7,921 nt of DNA, taken from NCBI GenBank assembly GCA_030633225.1, contig DAOVTF010000079.1, forward strand, positions 1 to 7,921, in the 5' to 3' direction. This DNA is from Flavobacteriaceae bacterium. Lineage in GTDB: Bacteria > Bacteroidota > Bacteroidia > Flavobacteriales > Flavobacteriaceae. Positions 1 through 6,223 of the stretch are shown here, piece by piece. The position numbers and the translations under genes were made by a program. Numbering within the stretch: the first letter of the stretch is position 1; each line of letters begins with the position of its first letter. The notes under the pieces are model-generated. The model had not been told where the DNA came from. It saw nothing but the letters and a program-made list of their open reading frames with translations, and did not search any database.

Positions 1-243
1 CGTAAAAATTATTTTAATTTCCTTGTTTATTGATTTAGCAAAGGAAAGTCCAGATATTTCAGGCATATTGATATCTAAAAAAATGACATCTATTTTATTA
101 GCGTTGATAACATTAAAAGCTTCAATTGCATTTTTACAGGTGGCAATTACTTTAAAAGCATCTATTTTTTTTAAATGATTTTCTAAAATTTCACGTGCAA
201 TTGGTTCATCATCAACAATGATACAATTTATGATTTTGGACAT
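1..243 (-). CDS. LytTR-type response regulator, receiver domain only (3' end cut by window edge)
   Basis: This is the first 81 codons of a response regulator, read on the minus strand from ATG at 243 and open to base 1. The translation starts MSKIINCIIVDDEPIAREIL and shows the receiver signature: acidic pair D11-D12 with E13, and a phospho-acceptor D57 in FLDINMPEISGL. The opening IIVDDEP is typical of the LytR/AlgR group, whose members carry a C-terminal LytTR DNA-binding domain; that domain is outside the window, so the output class is inferred from this signature and the partner kinase. Its ATG directly follows the TAA of the kinase gene (TAAATG), so the two are co-transcribed and probably translationally coupled. 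The upstream kinase should phosphorylate D57; targets cannot be told from here. Confidence 0.92.
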   Translation of the reverse strand, partial: MSKIINCIIVDDEPIAREILENHLKKIDAFKVIATCKNAIEAFNVINANKIDVIFLDINMPEISGLSFAKSINKEIKIIFT

Positions 244-1305
244 TTATTTATTGTTTAGTTTGTTAACGATGAGATTTACTTGAAAATGATTATCACTATT
301 TTTAATTTGCAATTGATGGTTGTTTTTATACAATAAATTTAATCTTTTTTTAATGTTTACCAGCCCAATTCCTTCCTTACTTGATGAAACATCATTTAGA
401 GAAGTGTTTTTTATTTGGAATTGTAATGCATCGCCATTTAATTGTATTTCAATAACGATTTTTAAAAACCCATTAATTAAATCACCATGTTTAAATGCAT
501 TTTCAACAAACGGTATTAATAACATGGGCGCTATTTGTACGTTAGAATCTATTTCACTTGAGATAAAAGACACCTTTAAAGTATCCTGAAATCGTATTTT
601 TTCAAGGTCGATATATTCTTTAATATGTAAAACCTCTTCTTTTAAACTTACTTTAGGTTTATCTACCTGATATAATATATAGTCCAATAGATTGGAAAGT
701 TTTAAGATGATTTCAGGTGTGTCTTTTGATTGTTTCAAGGCAAATCCATAAATAGTATTCAAAGTATTGAACAAAAAATGAGGATGGATTTGCTTTTTTA
801 AATAGTTCAATTCTTGACTTTTAATCTGTAATTGTGTTTCCAATATTTTATTTTGAAGTTCTTTGTTCTCGGTTTGGGTTTTAAAATTATGACTCAATAA
901 ACTTATAAAACTCACTATAAAAACTACCAAGTAAACCAATATTAAAACAAAAACATAATTTCGACTCATAGGAGGCATATTTTTTATTTCCATATTCGAA
1001 AGAAATAATAAACTTCCAAAAATTGCTATTATAATTAAATAGGTTGAAAAGACTAAAGTATAAGCACTGTATAAAGCAAAATATTTATATTTTTTTGTAA
1101 GTAAATATTTAGGAATCAAATAGTAAACTACAAAATAGGTGGTAATCATAGTTATTGGTAATAAAAAACTAGAAAACCAGGTTATATAATCTGTATTATT
1201 TGAATTATAGCTAAAAAAGTAAACAAAGAAAAACCAAACACCAATCCAAAACAATAAATGTAAGAGTATAAATTTTGAATTATTGATTTGGCTTAAATTC
1301 ATCAT
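244..1305 (-). CDS. LytS/YehU-type sensor histidine kinase (His_kinase family), four membrane helices
   Basis: Inner-membrane sensor kinase of about 353 residues, first gene of a two-component pair. Numbering from the ATG at 1305, four hydrophobic segments lie at roughly 13-31, 44-64, 75-102 and 117-137 with very short loops and no large sensor domain. A coiled-coil-like linker (about 142-172) follows. The phospho-acceptor motif is QIHPHFLFNTLN with H176, the N box is PFVENAFKHG with N269, and the glycine box is EGIGLVNIKKRL (about 311-322). This order is that of the LytS-like His_kinase plus HATPase_c family. The frame can be extended eight codons to a TTG at 1329, but the tandem ATG ATG at 1305 and 1302 is preferred; it also puts hydrophobic helix one nearer the N terminus. 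The signal is unknown. The response regulator follows with no gap. Confidence 0.93.
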   Translation of the reverse strand: MMNLSQINNSKFILLHLLFWIGVWFFFVYFFSYNSNNTDYITWFSSFLLPITMITTYFVVYYLIPKYLLTKKYKYFALYSAYTLVFSTYLIIIAIFGSLLFLSNMEIKNMPPMSRNYVFVLILVYLVVFIVSFISLLSHNFKTQTENKELQNKILETQLQIKSQELNYLKKQIHPHFLFNTLNTIYGFALKQSKDTPEIILKLSNLLDYILYQVDKPKVSLKEEVLHIKEYIDLEKIRFQDTLKVSFISSEIDSNVQIAPMLLIPFVENAFKHGDLINGFLKIVIEIQLNGDALQFQIKNTSLNDVSSSKEGIGLVNIKKRLNLLYKNNHQLQIKNSDNHFQVNLIVNKLNNK

Positions 1306-1424
1306 TGCAAGATGCGCAAAATATTTCAAAAATTATTTTTTTATAGATGAAATACCAGTTTATGTCACATTAATGCAATTTAAGAAATGATAATTACACT
1401 TTATTGGTTAAATATGTTATCTGT

Positions 1425-1447
1425 CGGAGGTTTTTATTCAACCACCG
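1425..1447. other. GC-rich imperfect hairpin/dyad in the divergent intergenic region
   Basis: The arms CGGAGGTT (1425-1432) and AACCACCG (1440-1447) pair except for one A-A mismatch, around a 7-base loop. It stands out as GC-rich within very AT-rich intergenic DNA between the kinase gene and the small membrane-protein gene. No T-run follows, so it is not a convincing terminator. It could be an operator or a 5'-leader structure if transcription starts further upstream. Function is unknown. The remainder of 1306-1513 shows only AT-rich sequence, a 7-bp dyad at 1322-1354 and the promoter element listed next. Confidence 0.35.
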
Positions 1448-1477
1448 CAAATAAATTAAATGAGCTTTGCTTTTTTT

Positions 1478-1485
1478 TACATTTG
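1478..1485 (+). promoter_or_regulatory. Bacteroidota -7 promoter element (TACATTTG)
   Basis: TACATTTG matches the TAnnTTTG -7 consensus of Bacteroidota sigma-A promoters. A transcript would begin near 1491, giving a leader of about 23 bases before the ATG at 1514. No TTG is seen at the proper -33 spacing. This element decides the start of the downstream gene: an in-frame ATG at 1460 lies upstream of the predicted transcription start. Confidence 0.5.
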
Positions 1486-1513
1486 TTTAAGTTTAACTTT
1501 AAATCTAAATATT

Positions 1514-1864
1514 ATGTTTTTTTCACTTTTAAATACTGGCGGACCAGTTTTTATGTATCCACTGTTTATAATATTAATTTTATTAATAATCCTTATTGTT
1601 AAAGGATTTCTTAAAAAAGGAAATATTGACAAAACAATGAGCCTTATAGGTTCTATAGGATTATTTGCTGTTGTTTGGGGTTTTCTTGGGCAAATTATAG
1701 GTTTGATAAGTGCTTTTGATGCAATAGAACTTGCTACAGACATTTCACCCTCAGTAATGGCAGGTGGATTAAAAGTCAGTTTTTTAGCTCCTGCATTTGG
1801 ATTGTGTATTTTCTTAATTGCTAGATTAGGGATAATAATTCTAACCTGGATGCAAAAAGATTAA
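1514..1864 (+). CDS. Short MotA/TolQ/ExbB-like membrane protein, orphan
   Basis: A 116-residue, three-helix membrane protein. Hydrophobic segments are at about 14-30, 43-67 and 86-111. Helix two carries GFLGQIIGLISAFDAIE (56-72), close to the GLLGTVxGMIxAF signature of ExbB/TolQ/MotA, and helix three carries MAGGLKVSFLAPAFG (82-96), matching the ALxxTxxGLxxAIPA region with S89 where ExbB usually has Thr. These proteins form proton channels that drive TonB, Tol or flagellar complexes with an ExbD/TolR/MotB partner. At about half the usual length (220-240), it lacks the large cytoplasmic loop, and no ExbD-like gene is nearby, so energy coupling is uncertain. ATG 1514 is chosen over 1460 because of the promoter position and because the extra N-terminal residues are not family-like. 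A hairpin terminator lies 20 bases downstream. Confidence 0.75.
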   Translation: MFFSLLNTGGPVFMYPLFIILILLIILIVKGFLKKGNIDKTMSLIGSIGLFAVVWGFLGQIIGLISAFDAIELATDISPSVMAGGLKVSFLAPAFGLCIFLIARLGIIILTWMQKD

Positions 1865-1883
1865 ATAATTCCTCATTCAATTT

Positions 1884-1919
1884 AAAGATATTCTTTTCCT
1901 GTTGGAAAAGAATATCTTT
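1884..1919 (+). terminator. Perfect 16-bp hairpin after the ExbB-like gene
   Basis: The left arm AAAGATATTCTTTTCC (1884-1899) is perfectly complementary to the right arm GGAAAAGAATATCTTT (1904-1919), with loop TGTT. It begins 20 bases after the stop codon at 1864. The right arm ends in TTT but the following bases are GTC, so the U-tract is short; the reverse strand has a similar layout. Most likely an intrinsic terminator. Its right arm also contains the -7 element of the next gene. Confidence 0.8.
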
Positions 1920-1920
1920 G
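1913..1920 (+). promoter_or_regulatory. Candidate -7 element (TATCTTTG) embedded in the terminator arm
   Basis: TATCTTTG fits TAnnTTTG and sits 14 bases before the TTG start at 1934, which would leave a leader of only about seven bases. No TTG is found at the usual -33 distance. The overlap with the terminator hairpin may be chance, since TATCTTT is dictated by the stem sequence. Alternatively the next gene depends on read-through. Confidence 0.35.
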
Positions 1921-1933
1921 TCAAAAAAACAAA

Positions 1934-2170
1934 TTGAACAGAAAAATTAAATTGATTTGGGATTTTCGTGGACCAGAAGCTTTTGAGATTGCCAAACACC
2001 ACTGTATCCATTTAGAAGAATTTGCAGTTAAAGAAAAGCTTCATTTTCATGAAATTTCTACCAATATAATTTCAGAAATGTATTCTTTAGCTTTTATAAC
2101 TGTAGATGAAAAAGATATGATTATTTATAGAGATGCTTTAAAACCCCATAGAGGCGAAGTAGCTGAATAA
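1934..2170 (+). CDS. Conserved flavobacterial hypothetical protein, 78 residues, TTG start
   Basis: A small soluble protein with no signal peptide or membrane helix. It begins with a TTG codon: the frame is open back to 1886 but contains no ATG, and the first ATG inside the gene would remove more than half the protein. Visible conserved-looking blocks are KIKLIWDFRGPEA (about 4-16), the His/Cys cluster AKHHCIHLEEF (20-30) and the C-terminal RDALKPHRGEV (66-76). I recall similar small proteins with IWDFRGP and PHRGEV blocks in Flavobacteriaceae annotated only as hypothetical; no function is known to me. The HHCIH cluster could bind a metal, but that is speculation. The gene stands alone between two similar hairpins. 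Confidence 0.72.
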   Translation: MNRKIKLIWDFRGPEAFEIAKHHCIHLEEFAVKEKLHFHEISTNIISEMYSLAFITVDEKDMIIYRDALKPHRGEVAE

Positions 2171-2226
2171 GATATTAAAAACTAATTATTGGGCTAAGAA
2201 CACAGATTAATTTTCTAAACTGTTTT

Positions 2227-2263
2227 AAGATATTCATTTCCTTATGGGAATGAATATTTTTTT
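2227..2263 (+). terminator. Hairpin terminator after the 78-residue gene
   Basis: The left arm 2227-2241 (AAGATATTCATTTCC) pairs with 2246-2260 (GGGAATGAATATTTT) around loop TTAT, with two G-U pairs, and the run of Ts continues to 2263. This is a 15-bp stem with a good U-tract, 56 bases after the stop codon. Its arms are almost the same sequence as those of the hairpin at 1884-1919. Confidence 0.82.
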
Positions 2264-2306
2264 GTAAAAAGTATTTGTAAAAATCAAAAAAAAACATAAT
2301 TGAACG

Positions 2307-2314
2307 TACTTTTG
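2307..2314 (+). promoter_or_regulatory. -7 promoter element for the peptidase gene (TACTTTTG)
   Basis: TACTTTTG matches TAnnTTTG and lies 35 bases before the ATG at 2350, predicting a leader of about 30 bases. A clear -33 TTG at normal spacing is absent. It follows the terminator at 2227-2263, so the peptidase begins its own transcription unit, which probably extends into the overlapping small gene. Confidence 0.5.
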
Positions 2315-2349
2315 TAGAAATAAATATAATCCTTAAAAATAAGTGAGAT

Positions 2350-4473
2350 ATGTATAAGTTTACAATATTCTTTATCGTTTTAATTACAACTATATTTTCA
2401 GTTTTTGGTCAACAAAAAGAACTAACATTAAGTGAATCTATTTTGGGATCAAGAAGTGAATTGGCACCTTCAAAATTATCTGGCTTACAGTGGATCCCTG
2501 AAACAGATACTTATTGTATGATTGAAGGTAATAAGTTAGTAAGTTCATCAGCTTCAAGTAATAAATTAACAGAAATACTATCGCTTGATTCACTTAACAA
2601 ACTAGATGGATTAGAGAAAGAACTGACTAAATTTCCAAATATAACCTGGCTTAATAAAAACGAGTTTTATTTTCGTAAAGGGAATAATTATTATAAGTAC
2701 AACCTTCAAAATAAAAATTTACAATCTTTTTCTTTTGATAAAAAAGCAATGAATAATGATTTGAATAAATCTACATTGAATCTTGCTTATACGGTTGACA
2801 ACAATTTATTTATTAAAGGAATAAACGGTAATGTAGATCAATTAAGTAATGAAACTAACAAAGAAATTGTTTTTGGTCAAGCGGTCCATAGATTTGAATT
2901 TGGAATCACAAAAGGTACATTTTGGTCGCCAAAAGGAAATAAATTAGCCTTTTACAGGAAAGATGAAACCATGGTTACAGACTATCCGCTTTTAAATATG
3001 AATGCTCGTCCTGCAGAAATAAAGAATATAAAATACCCGATGGCTGGGATGAAAAGTCATCATGTTACTTTGGGAGTTTATGATTTGAAAAATAAAAGGA
3101 CAATATATTTAAAAATAGGTGAACCTAAAGATCAGTATTTAACATCAGTCACATGGAGTCCAGATGAAAAAAGTGTTTTTATAGGTGTTTTGAATAGAGA
3201 TCAAAATCATCTTAAAATGAATCAATACAATGCTGAAACTGGCGTATTAGTAAAGACGTTATTTGAAGAAAAAGATGCTGAGTATGTTGAGCCGGAGCAA
3301 GGTTTAATATTTGTACCAGATCATGAAGATCAGTTTTTATGGTTTAGCTCAAGAGATAATTATAAGCAACTTTATTTATACAATACAAAAGGTAAATTAA
3401 TCAAAAAAGTAAGTGAAGGAAATTGGGATATAACTAGTTTTGCTGGCTTTGATAATGAGAATAATATTTATTTTCAGGCAGCTACAAACGATGCTTTAGA
3501 AAGACAAATATTTAGGACAACCCTTAAAGGAAAACAAGAAAAAATCACAAAAAGTAATGGGACACATACAGTTTCGTTAAATCAAAGTGGTTTATTAATT
3601 GATACTTTTTCTAATATTGATACACCAAAGAAAATCACAATAATCGATCAAAAATCTAAAGTTAAAAAAGAATTATCGAAAGCAATTGACCCTCTAAAAG
3701 CGTATGCTTATTCTAAACCAGAGTTAATTAAGCTTAAAAACAAAGAAGGATTTGTGTTAAACGCTCGAATGATAAAACCATCAAATTTTGATAAGAACAA
3801 AAAATATCCGGTTGTGGTATATGTTTATGGAGGGTCTCATGCACAAATGGTTAGGGATTCTTGGTTGGGATCAGCACCAATGTGGATGTATTATTTGGCA
3901 GAAAAAGGATATATTATATTTACATTAGACAATAGAGGAAGTCATAATAGAAGCTCAGAATTTGAGCAAGCTACGCATCGTAATTTAGGTGATATAGAAA
4001 TGGAAGATCAATTGGTTGGTGTTGATTATTTAAAATCACAATCTTTTGTAGATGTGGATAAAATGGCAATTCACGGATGGAGTTTTGGAGGTTTTATGAC
4101 CACAAGTATGATGTTGCGTCAGCCTGGAATTTTTAAAGTTGGTGTTGCAGGAGGTCCAGTAATTGATTGGAGTTATTATGAAATTATGTATGGAGAGCGT
4201 TATATGGATTCTCCTCAGCAAAATCCAGAAGGTTATAAAAAATCAGATGTTAGCAATTATGTCGAAAACCTTAAGGGAGAATTATTAATTATTCACGGAC
4301 AAATTGACGATGTTGTGGTACCCCAACACTCTATGAAATTACTAAAATCCAGCGTAGACAAGGGTGTTCAAATAGATTTTTTCACCTATCCCGGATATCC
4401 TCATAATATTAGGGGGAAAGATAGGGTTCATTTAATGCAAAAAGTAATTGACTATATTGAAGAAAACATTTAG
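2350..4473 (+). CDS. Periplasmic prolyl (dipeptidyl/tripeptidyl) peptidase, S9B DPP-IV family
   Basis: A 707-residue exported serine peptidase that releases short X-Pro-type peptides from N termini. A signal peptide covers residues 1-20 (hydrophobic to SVFG, then QQ). Residues about 30-450 form the DPP-IV N-terminal beta-propeller, including VHRFEFGITKGTFWSPKG (179-196) and YRKDETMVTDYPL. Residues about 455-707 are the alpha/beta hydrolase: YVYGGSHAQ, catalytic S578 in HGWSFGG, D653 in HGQIDD, H685 in YPGYPHN. The Ser-Asp and Asp-His spacings (75 and 32) are close to those of human DPP-IV (78 and 32). The propeller's substrate-anchoring region has a single Glu (E183 preceded by Phe) instead of the double Glu of classical DPP-IV, so di- versus tri-peptidyl specificity is open. 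The 3' end overlaps the next gene by 26 bases in another frame. Confidence 0.95.
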   Translation: MYKFTIFFIVLITTIFSVFGQQKELTLSESILGSRSELAPSKLSGLQWIPETDTYCMIEGNKLVSSSASSNKLTEILSLDSLNKLDGLEKELTKFPNITWLNKNEFYFRKGNNYYKYNLQNKNLQSFSFDKKAMNNDLNKSTLNLAYTVDNNLFIKGINGNVDQLSNETNKEIVFGQAVHRFEFGITKGTFWSPKGNKLAFYRKDETMVTDYPLLNMNARPAEIKNIKYPMAGMKSHHVTLGVYDLKNKRTIYLKIGEPKDQYLTSVTWSPDEKSVFIGVLNRDQNHLKMNQYNAETGVLVKTLFEEKDAEYVEPEQGLIFVPDHEDQFLWFSSRDNYKQLYLYNTKGKLIKKVSEGNWDITSFAGFDNENNIYFQAATNDALERQIFRTTLKGKQEKITKSNGTHTVSLNQSGLLIDTFSNIDTPKKITIIDQKSKVKKELSKAIDPLKAYAYSKPELIKLKNKEGFVLNARMIKPSNFDKNKKYPVVVYVYGGSHAQMVRDSWLGSAPMWMYYLAEKGYIIFTLDNRGSHNRSSEFEQATHRNLGDIEMEDQLVGVDYLKSQSFVDVDKMAIHGWSFGGFMTTSMMLRQPGIFKVGVAGGPVIDWSYYEIMYGERYMDSPQQNPEGYKKSDVSNYVENLKGELLIIHGQIDDVVVPQHSMKLLKSSVDKGVQIDFFTYPGYPHNIRGKDRVHLMQKVIDYIEENI

Positions 4474-4699
4474 TTTGAATGTCCAATTAAAATCTATAAT
4501 ATCTTGTCCAAATTGTGGTTTTAAAAAAGAGGAAGTCATGCCAATTGAGGCTTGTCAAATTTTTTACAAATGTGAAAATTGTAATACATCGTTAAAACCT
4601 AAAAAAGGAGATTGTTGTGTGTTTTGTTCATACGGAACCGTTCTTTGCCACCAAGTTCAAGAAGATTGTTCAGACGGAAACGGTTTTTGCTGTCAATAA
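4448..4699 (+). CDS. GDCCVxC-type Cys-rich small protein
   Basis: An 83-residue protein with 12 cysteines. Two CxxC pairs, CPNC (20-23) and CENC (42-45), look like a zinc ribbon; they are followed by the hallmark GDCCVFCSYGT (54-64) and a Cys-rich tail ending FCCQ. This is the family annotated as GDCCVxC domain-containing (seleno)proteins, in which one Cys can be selenocysteine; here all are ordinary TGT/TGC codons. From memory such genes often occur near mercury or other metal-resistance genes, but no biochemical role is established. ATG 4448 lies inside the end of the peptidase gene; a TTG at 4475, just past the peptidase stop, is an alternative start that would remove nine residues. No terminator separates it from the peptidase, so co-transcription is likely. 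It converges on the thioesterase gene with a 4-base gap. Confidence 0.85.
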   Translation: MTILKKTFSLNVQLKSIISCPNCGFKKEEVMPIEACQIFYKCENCNTSLKPKKGDCCVFCSYGTVLCHQVQEDCSDGNGFCCQ

Positions 4700-4703
4700 T
4701 TAG

Positions 4704-5456
4704 TTAATTCAATCTCTTTTTCCAAATTGTTTTTGCCGTAACACAAATCTGATCCTTATTTTGTGTTTTGATCGTATGAACAAAAGAATTTTTATTCATA
4801 TCACTCTCTGTCATTGACCTTATGGAATCTCCATAATGAGCTTCTCCTGTAAAACGACCCTCTAAAGAATGTAAATAATAATTATCAATAATCTTATTCG
4901 GAACTGATTCTAACGACCATTGTAAATATTTAAGATTGCTAACATGTTCATTCATATCCACATCAAATTGATTGACAATAAAATCCTTAGAATACTTAGC
5001 CTTATCAATTGCATCTATCTTTTTAACAACATCATAGTTTACACATTCTTCGTTATTTGATGACCAGCTTTTTTTTATTTCATCAAAAATTCTAACAGGT
5101 CTTCTTCGTTTAATATCAAAGAAGATCCATAAACCTTTTGCAGTTCCAATGATGTTATCATGCTGATCATAAATAATATTTTCTCTAATTCCTCTAACTG
5201 TTGAATAAGATGATAACCATGTTCTTATGGTAATTTTTTCTTTATAGGAAGGATAACGTTCCATGTTCATAACTCCGGAAACCAGAACCCACCCAATATT
5301 TTGGTTAATAAGATCATACAAACCATAATCTATGAAATAGCAATGATCTGCTGCGGTTTCTTCAAGTAATGTTAAAATTGTTGTTGGCGAAGCTTCACCA
5401 AATTTATTCATTTCAAAATATCGTAGTTCAAATTTCTTATCAAAATAAATCTCCAT
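4704..5456 (-). CDS. Acyl-ACP thioesterase (FatA/FatB-like, double hotdog)
   Basis: A 250-residue cytoplasmic enzyme that hydrolyses acyl-ACP to free fatty acid and holo-ACP. The N-terminal hotdog starts with FELRYFEMNKFGEASPTTIL (9-28), including the long hotdog helix with LLEETAADH; the middle WVLVSGVMNMERYPSYKE and TWLSS segments are typical of the family. The C-terminal hotdog (from about 155) carries NQFDVDMNEHVSNLKYLQW (162-180), giving D167, N169, H171 and N174, then E205 in RFTGEAHYGD. D-x-N-x-H and a Glu 38 residues after the Asp reproduce the spacing I recall for the plant FatB catalytic network. Full length for bacterial members, with no transit peptide. It has its own promoter downstream of a Crp-family regulator on the same strand. 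Substrate chain length cannot be judged. Confidence 0.92.
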   Translation of the reverse strand: MEIYFDKKFELRYFEMNKFGEASPTTILTLLEETAADHCYFIDYGLYDLINQNIGWVLVSGVMNMERYPSYKEKITIRTWLSSYSTVRGIRENIIYDQHDNIIGTAKGLWIFFDIKRRRPVRIFDEIKKSWSSNNEECVNYDVVKKIDAIDKAKYSKDFIVNQFDVDMNEHVSNLKYLQWSLESVPNKIIDNYYLHSLEGRFTGEAHYGDSIRSMTESDMNKNSFVHTIKTQNKDQICVTAKTIWKKRLN

Positions 5457-5474
5457 AATTACCTATTTTAACGG

Positions 5475-5505
5475 CAAAATTATGGTTATAAGAAAATGTC
5501 AGCAA
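5475..5505 (-). promoter_or_regulatory. Thioesterase promoter: -33 TTG and -7 TAATTTTG, 20-bp spacer
   Basis: On the minus strand TTG (5505-5503) is followed after 20 bases by TAATTTTG (5482-5475), the best match in the window to the Bacteroidota -33/-7 promoter. Transcription would start near 5469, leaving a leader of about 13 bases before the ATG at 5456. It separates the thioesterase from the regulator gene upstream. Confidence 0.6.
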
Positions 5506-5518
5506 TAACAAATGTTAT
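5505..5518. promoter_or_regulatory. Perfect dyad ATAACA-AA-TGTTAT at the thioesterase promoter
   Basis: Two 6-base arms are exact reverse complements around a 2-base centre, touching the -33 element of the thioesterase promoter and lying 5 bases beyond the 3' end of the Crp-family gene. The size and location suit an operator for a dimeric regulator, the obvious candidate being the adjacent Crp-like protein. This is inference: a 6-bp dyad in AT-rich DNA can arise by chance. Confidence 0.4.
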
Positions 5519-5523
5519 CAGTT

Positions 5524-6105
5524 TTAATTCTTTTTATTGATCAATCTACTTAAATGAACGGAAGAGATGTTTAGATAGGAAGCAATATAGTGTTGGGGTA
5601 CTCGCTGACGAATATTTGGAAATTGAGCATTCATTAATTCATACCTTTCATAAGGAGTTTTTGTGTAAATATTTTGAATCTTTCGGCTAAAAATGATAAA
5701 ATATTTTTCAGAAAGTAATCTTCCTAATTTTTCTCCAGATCTCAATTTTTTATAACCATCTACAACCATTTTATACGACATGAGAACTACTTGCGTATCT
5801 TCCATTGCTTCAATTGTATAATTGGATGGTGTACGATTTAAAAAACTTTCATAATCTACTGCAAAATCATTTTCCTGAGAAAAATAAAATGTGGATTCAT
5901 TACCATCTTTATCCATAAAGAAAATCCTTAGCAAGCCTTTGTCTATAAAAAATATATTATCACAAATTTTACCAGATTGTAGCAAAACTTCTTTCTTTTT
6001 GTATTGCCTTGTGTTAAACATGGCAGAATAGTATTCCCATTCTTTACTATTTATTTCAATCAATGATTGAATTGCAATTTTTATTTTGGATAAATTTGAG
6101 TTCAT
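5524..6105 (-). CDS. Crp/Fnr-family transcriptional regulator
   Basis: A 193-residue cytoplasmic DNA-binding protein. Residues about 25-115 form the cyclic-nucleotide-binding-like beta barrel (KKKEVLLQSGKICDNIFFID, then KGLLRIFF), followed by a dimerisation helix (about 112-148) and a C-terminal winged helix with VPQHYIASYLNISSVHLSRL (169-188) as the helix-turn-helix. The barrel lacks the Arg-Ser phosphate-binding signature of cAMP-binding CRP and there is no N-terminal Cys cluster as in FNR, so the effector is unknown; this is usual for the many small flavobacterial Crp-like regulators. The ATG at 6105 follows a -7 element by about 43 bases. The neighbouring thioesterase, 67 bases downstream on the same strand with a dyad at its promoter, is a plausible target. 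Confidence 0.9.
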   Translation of the reverse strand: MNSNLSKIKIAIQSLIEINSKEWEYYSAMFNTRQYKKKEVLLQSGKICDNIFFIDKGLLRIFFMDKDGNESTFYFSQENDFAVDYESFLNRTPSNYTIEAMEDTQVVLMSYKMVVDGYKKLRSGEKLGRLLSEKYFIIFSRKIQNIYTKTPYERYELMNAQFPNIRQRVPQHYIASYLNISSVHLSRLINKKN

Positions 6106-6147
6106 TTAATTTCAATTTCAGATGAGACTACCCTAATAAAACCTCAA

Positions 6148-6155
6148 CAAAATTA
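6148..6155 (-). promoter_or_regulatory. -7 element (TAATTTTG) for the Crp-family gene
   Basis: On the minus strand TAATTTTG fits TAnnTTTG and is identical to the -7 octamer of the thioesterase promoter. The predicted leader is about 36 bases. No exact TTG lies at -33. It occupies the 154-base divergent region shared with arsR. Confidence 0.5.
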
Positions 6156-6223
6156 ATATTAAATCCTTAAAAATAGCATCCTATTTATAAAACTTACTGT
6201 TTTTGATTTTTAGATTATATTTA

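Noticed and set aside
320..589. Plus-strand open frame inside the kinase gene
   Set aside because: The opposite strand encodes the conserved kinase ATPase domain there; this is its antisense shadow.
1460..1513. Upstream ATG at 1460 as start of the ExbB-like gene
   Set aside because: It lies before the predicted transcription start (after the -7 box at 1478-1485) and adds residues unlike the family's N terminus.
1387..1602. Open frame of 71 codons on the plus strand
   Set aside because: It overlaps the promoter and start of the ExbB-like gene in another frame and its translation has no family-like features.
4036..4221. Minus-strand open frame inside the peptidase gene
   Set aside because: It is antisense to the catalytic-serine region of the peptidase and shows no independent features.
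4613..4630. Selenocysteine at the GDCCVFC motif
   Set aside because: All motif cysteines are TGT; there is no in-frame TGA.
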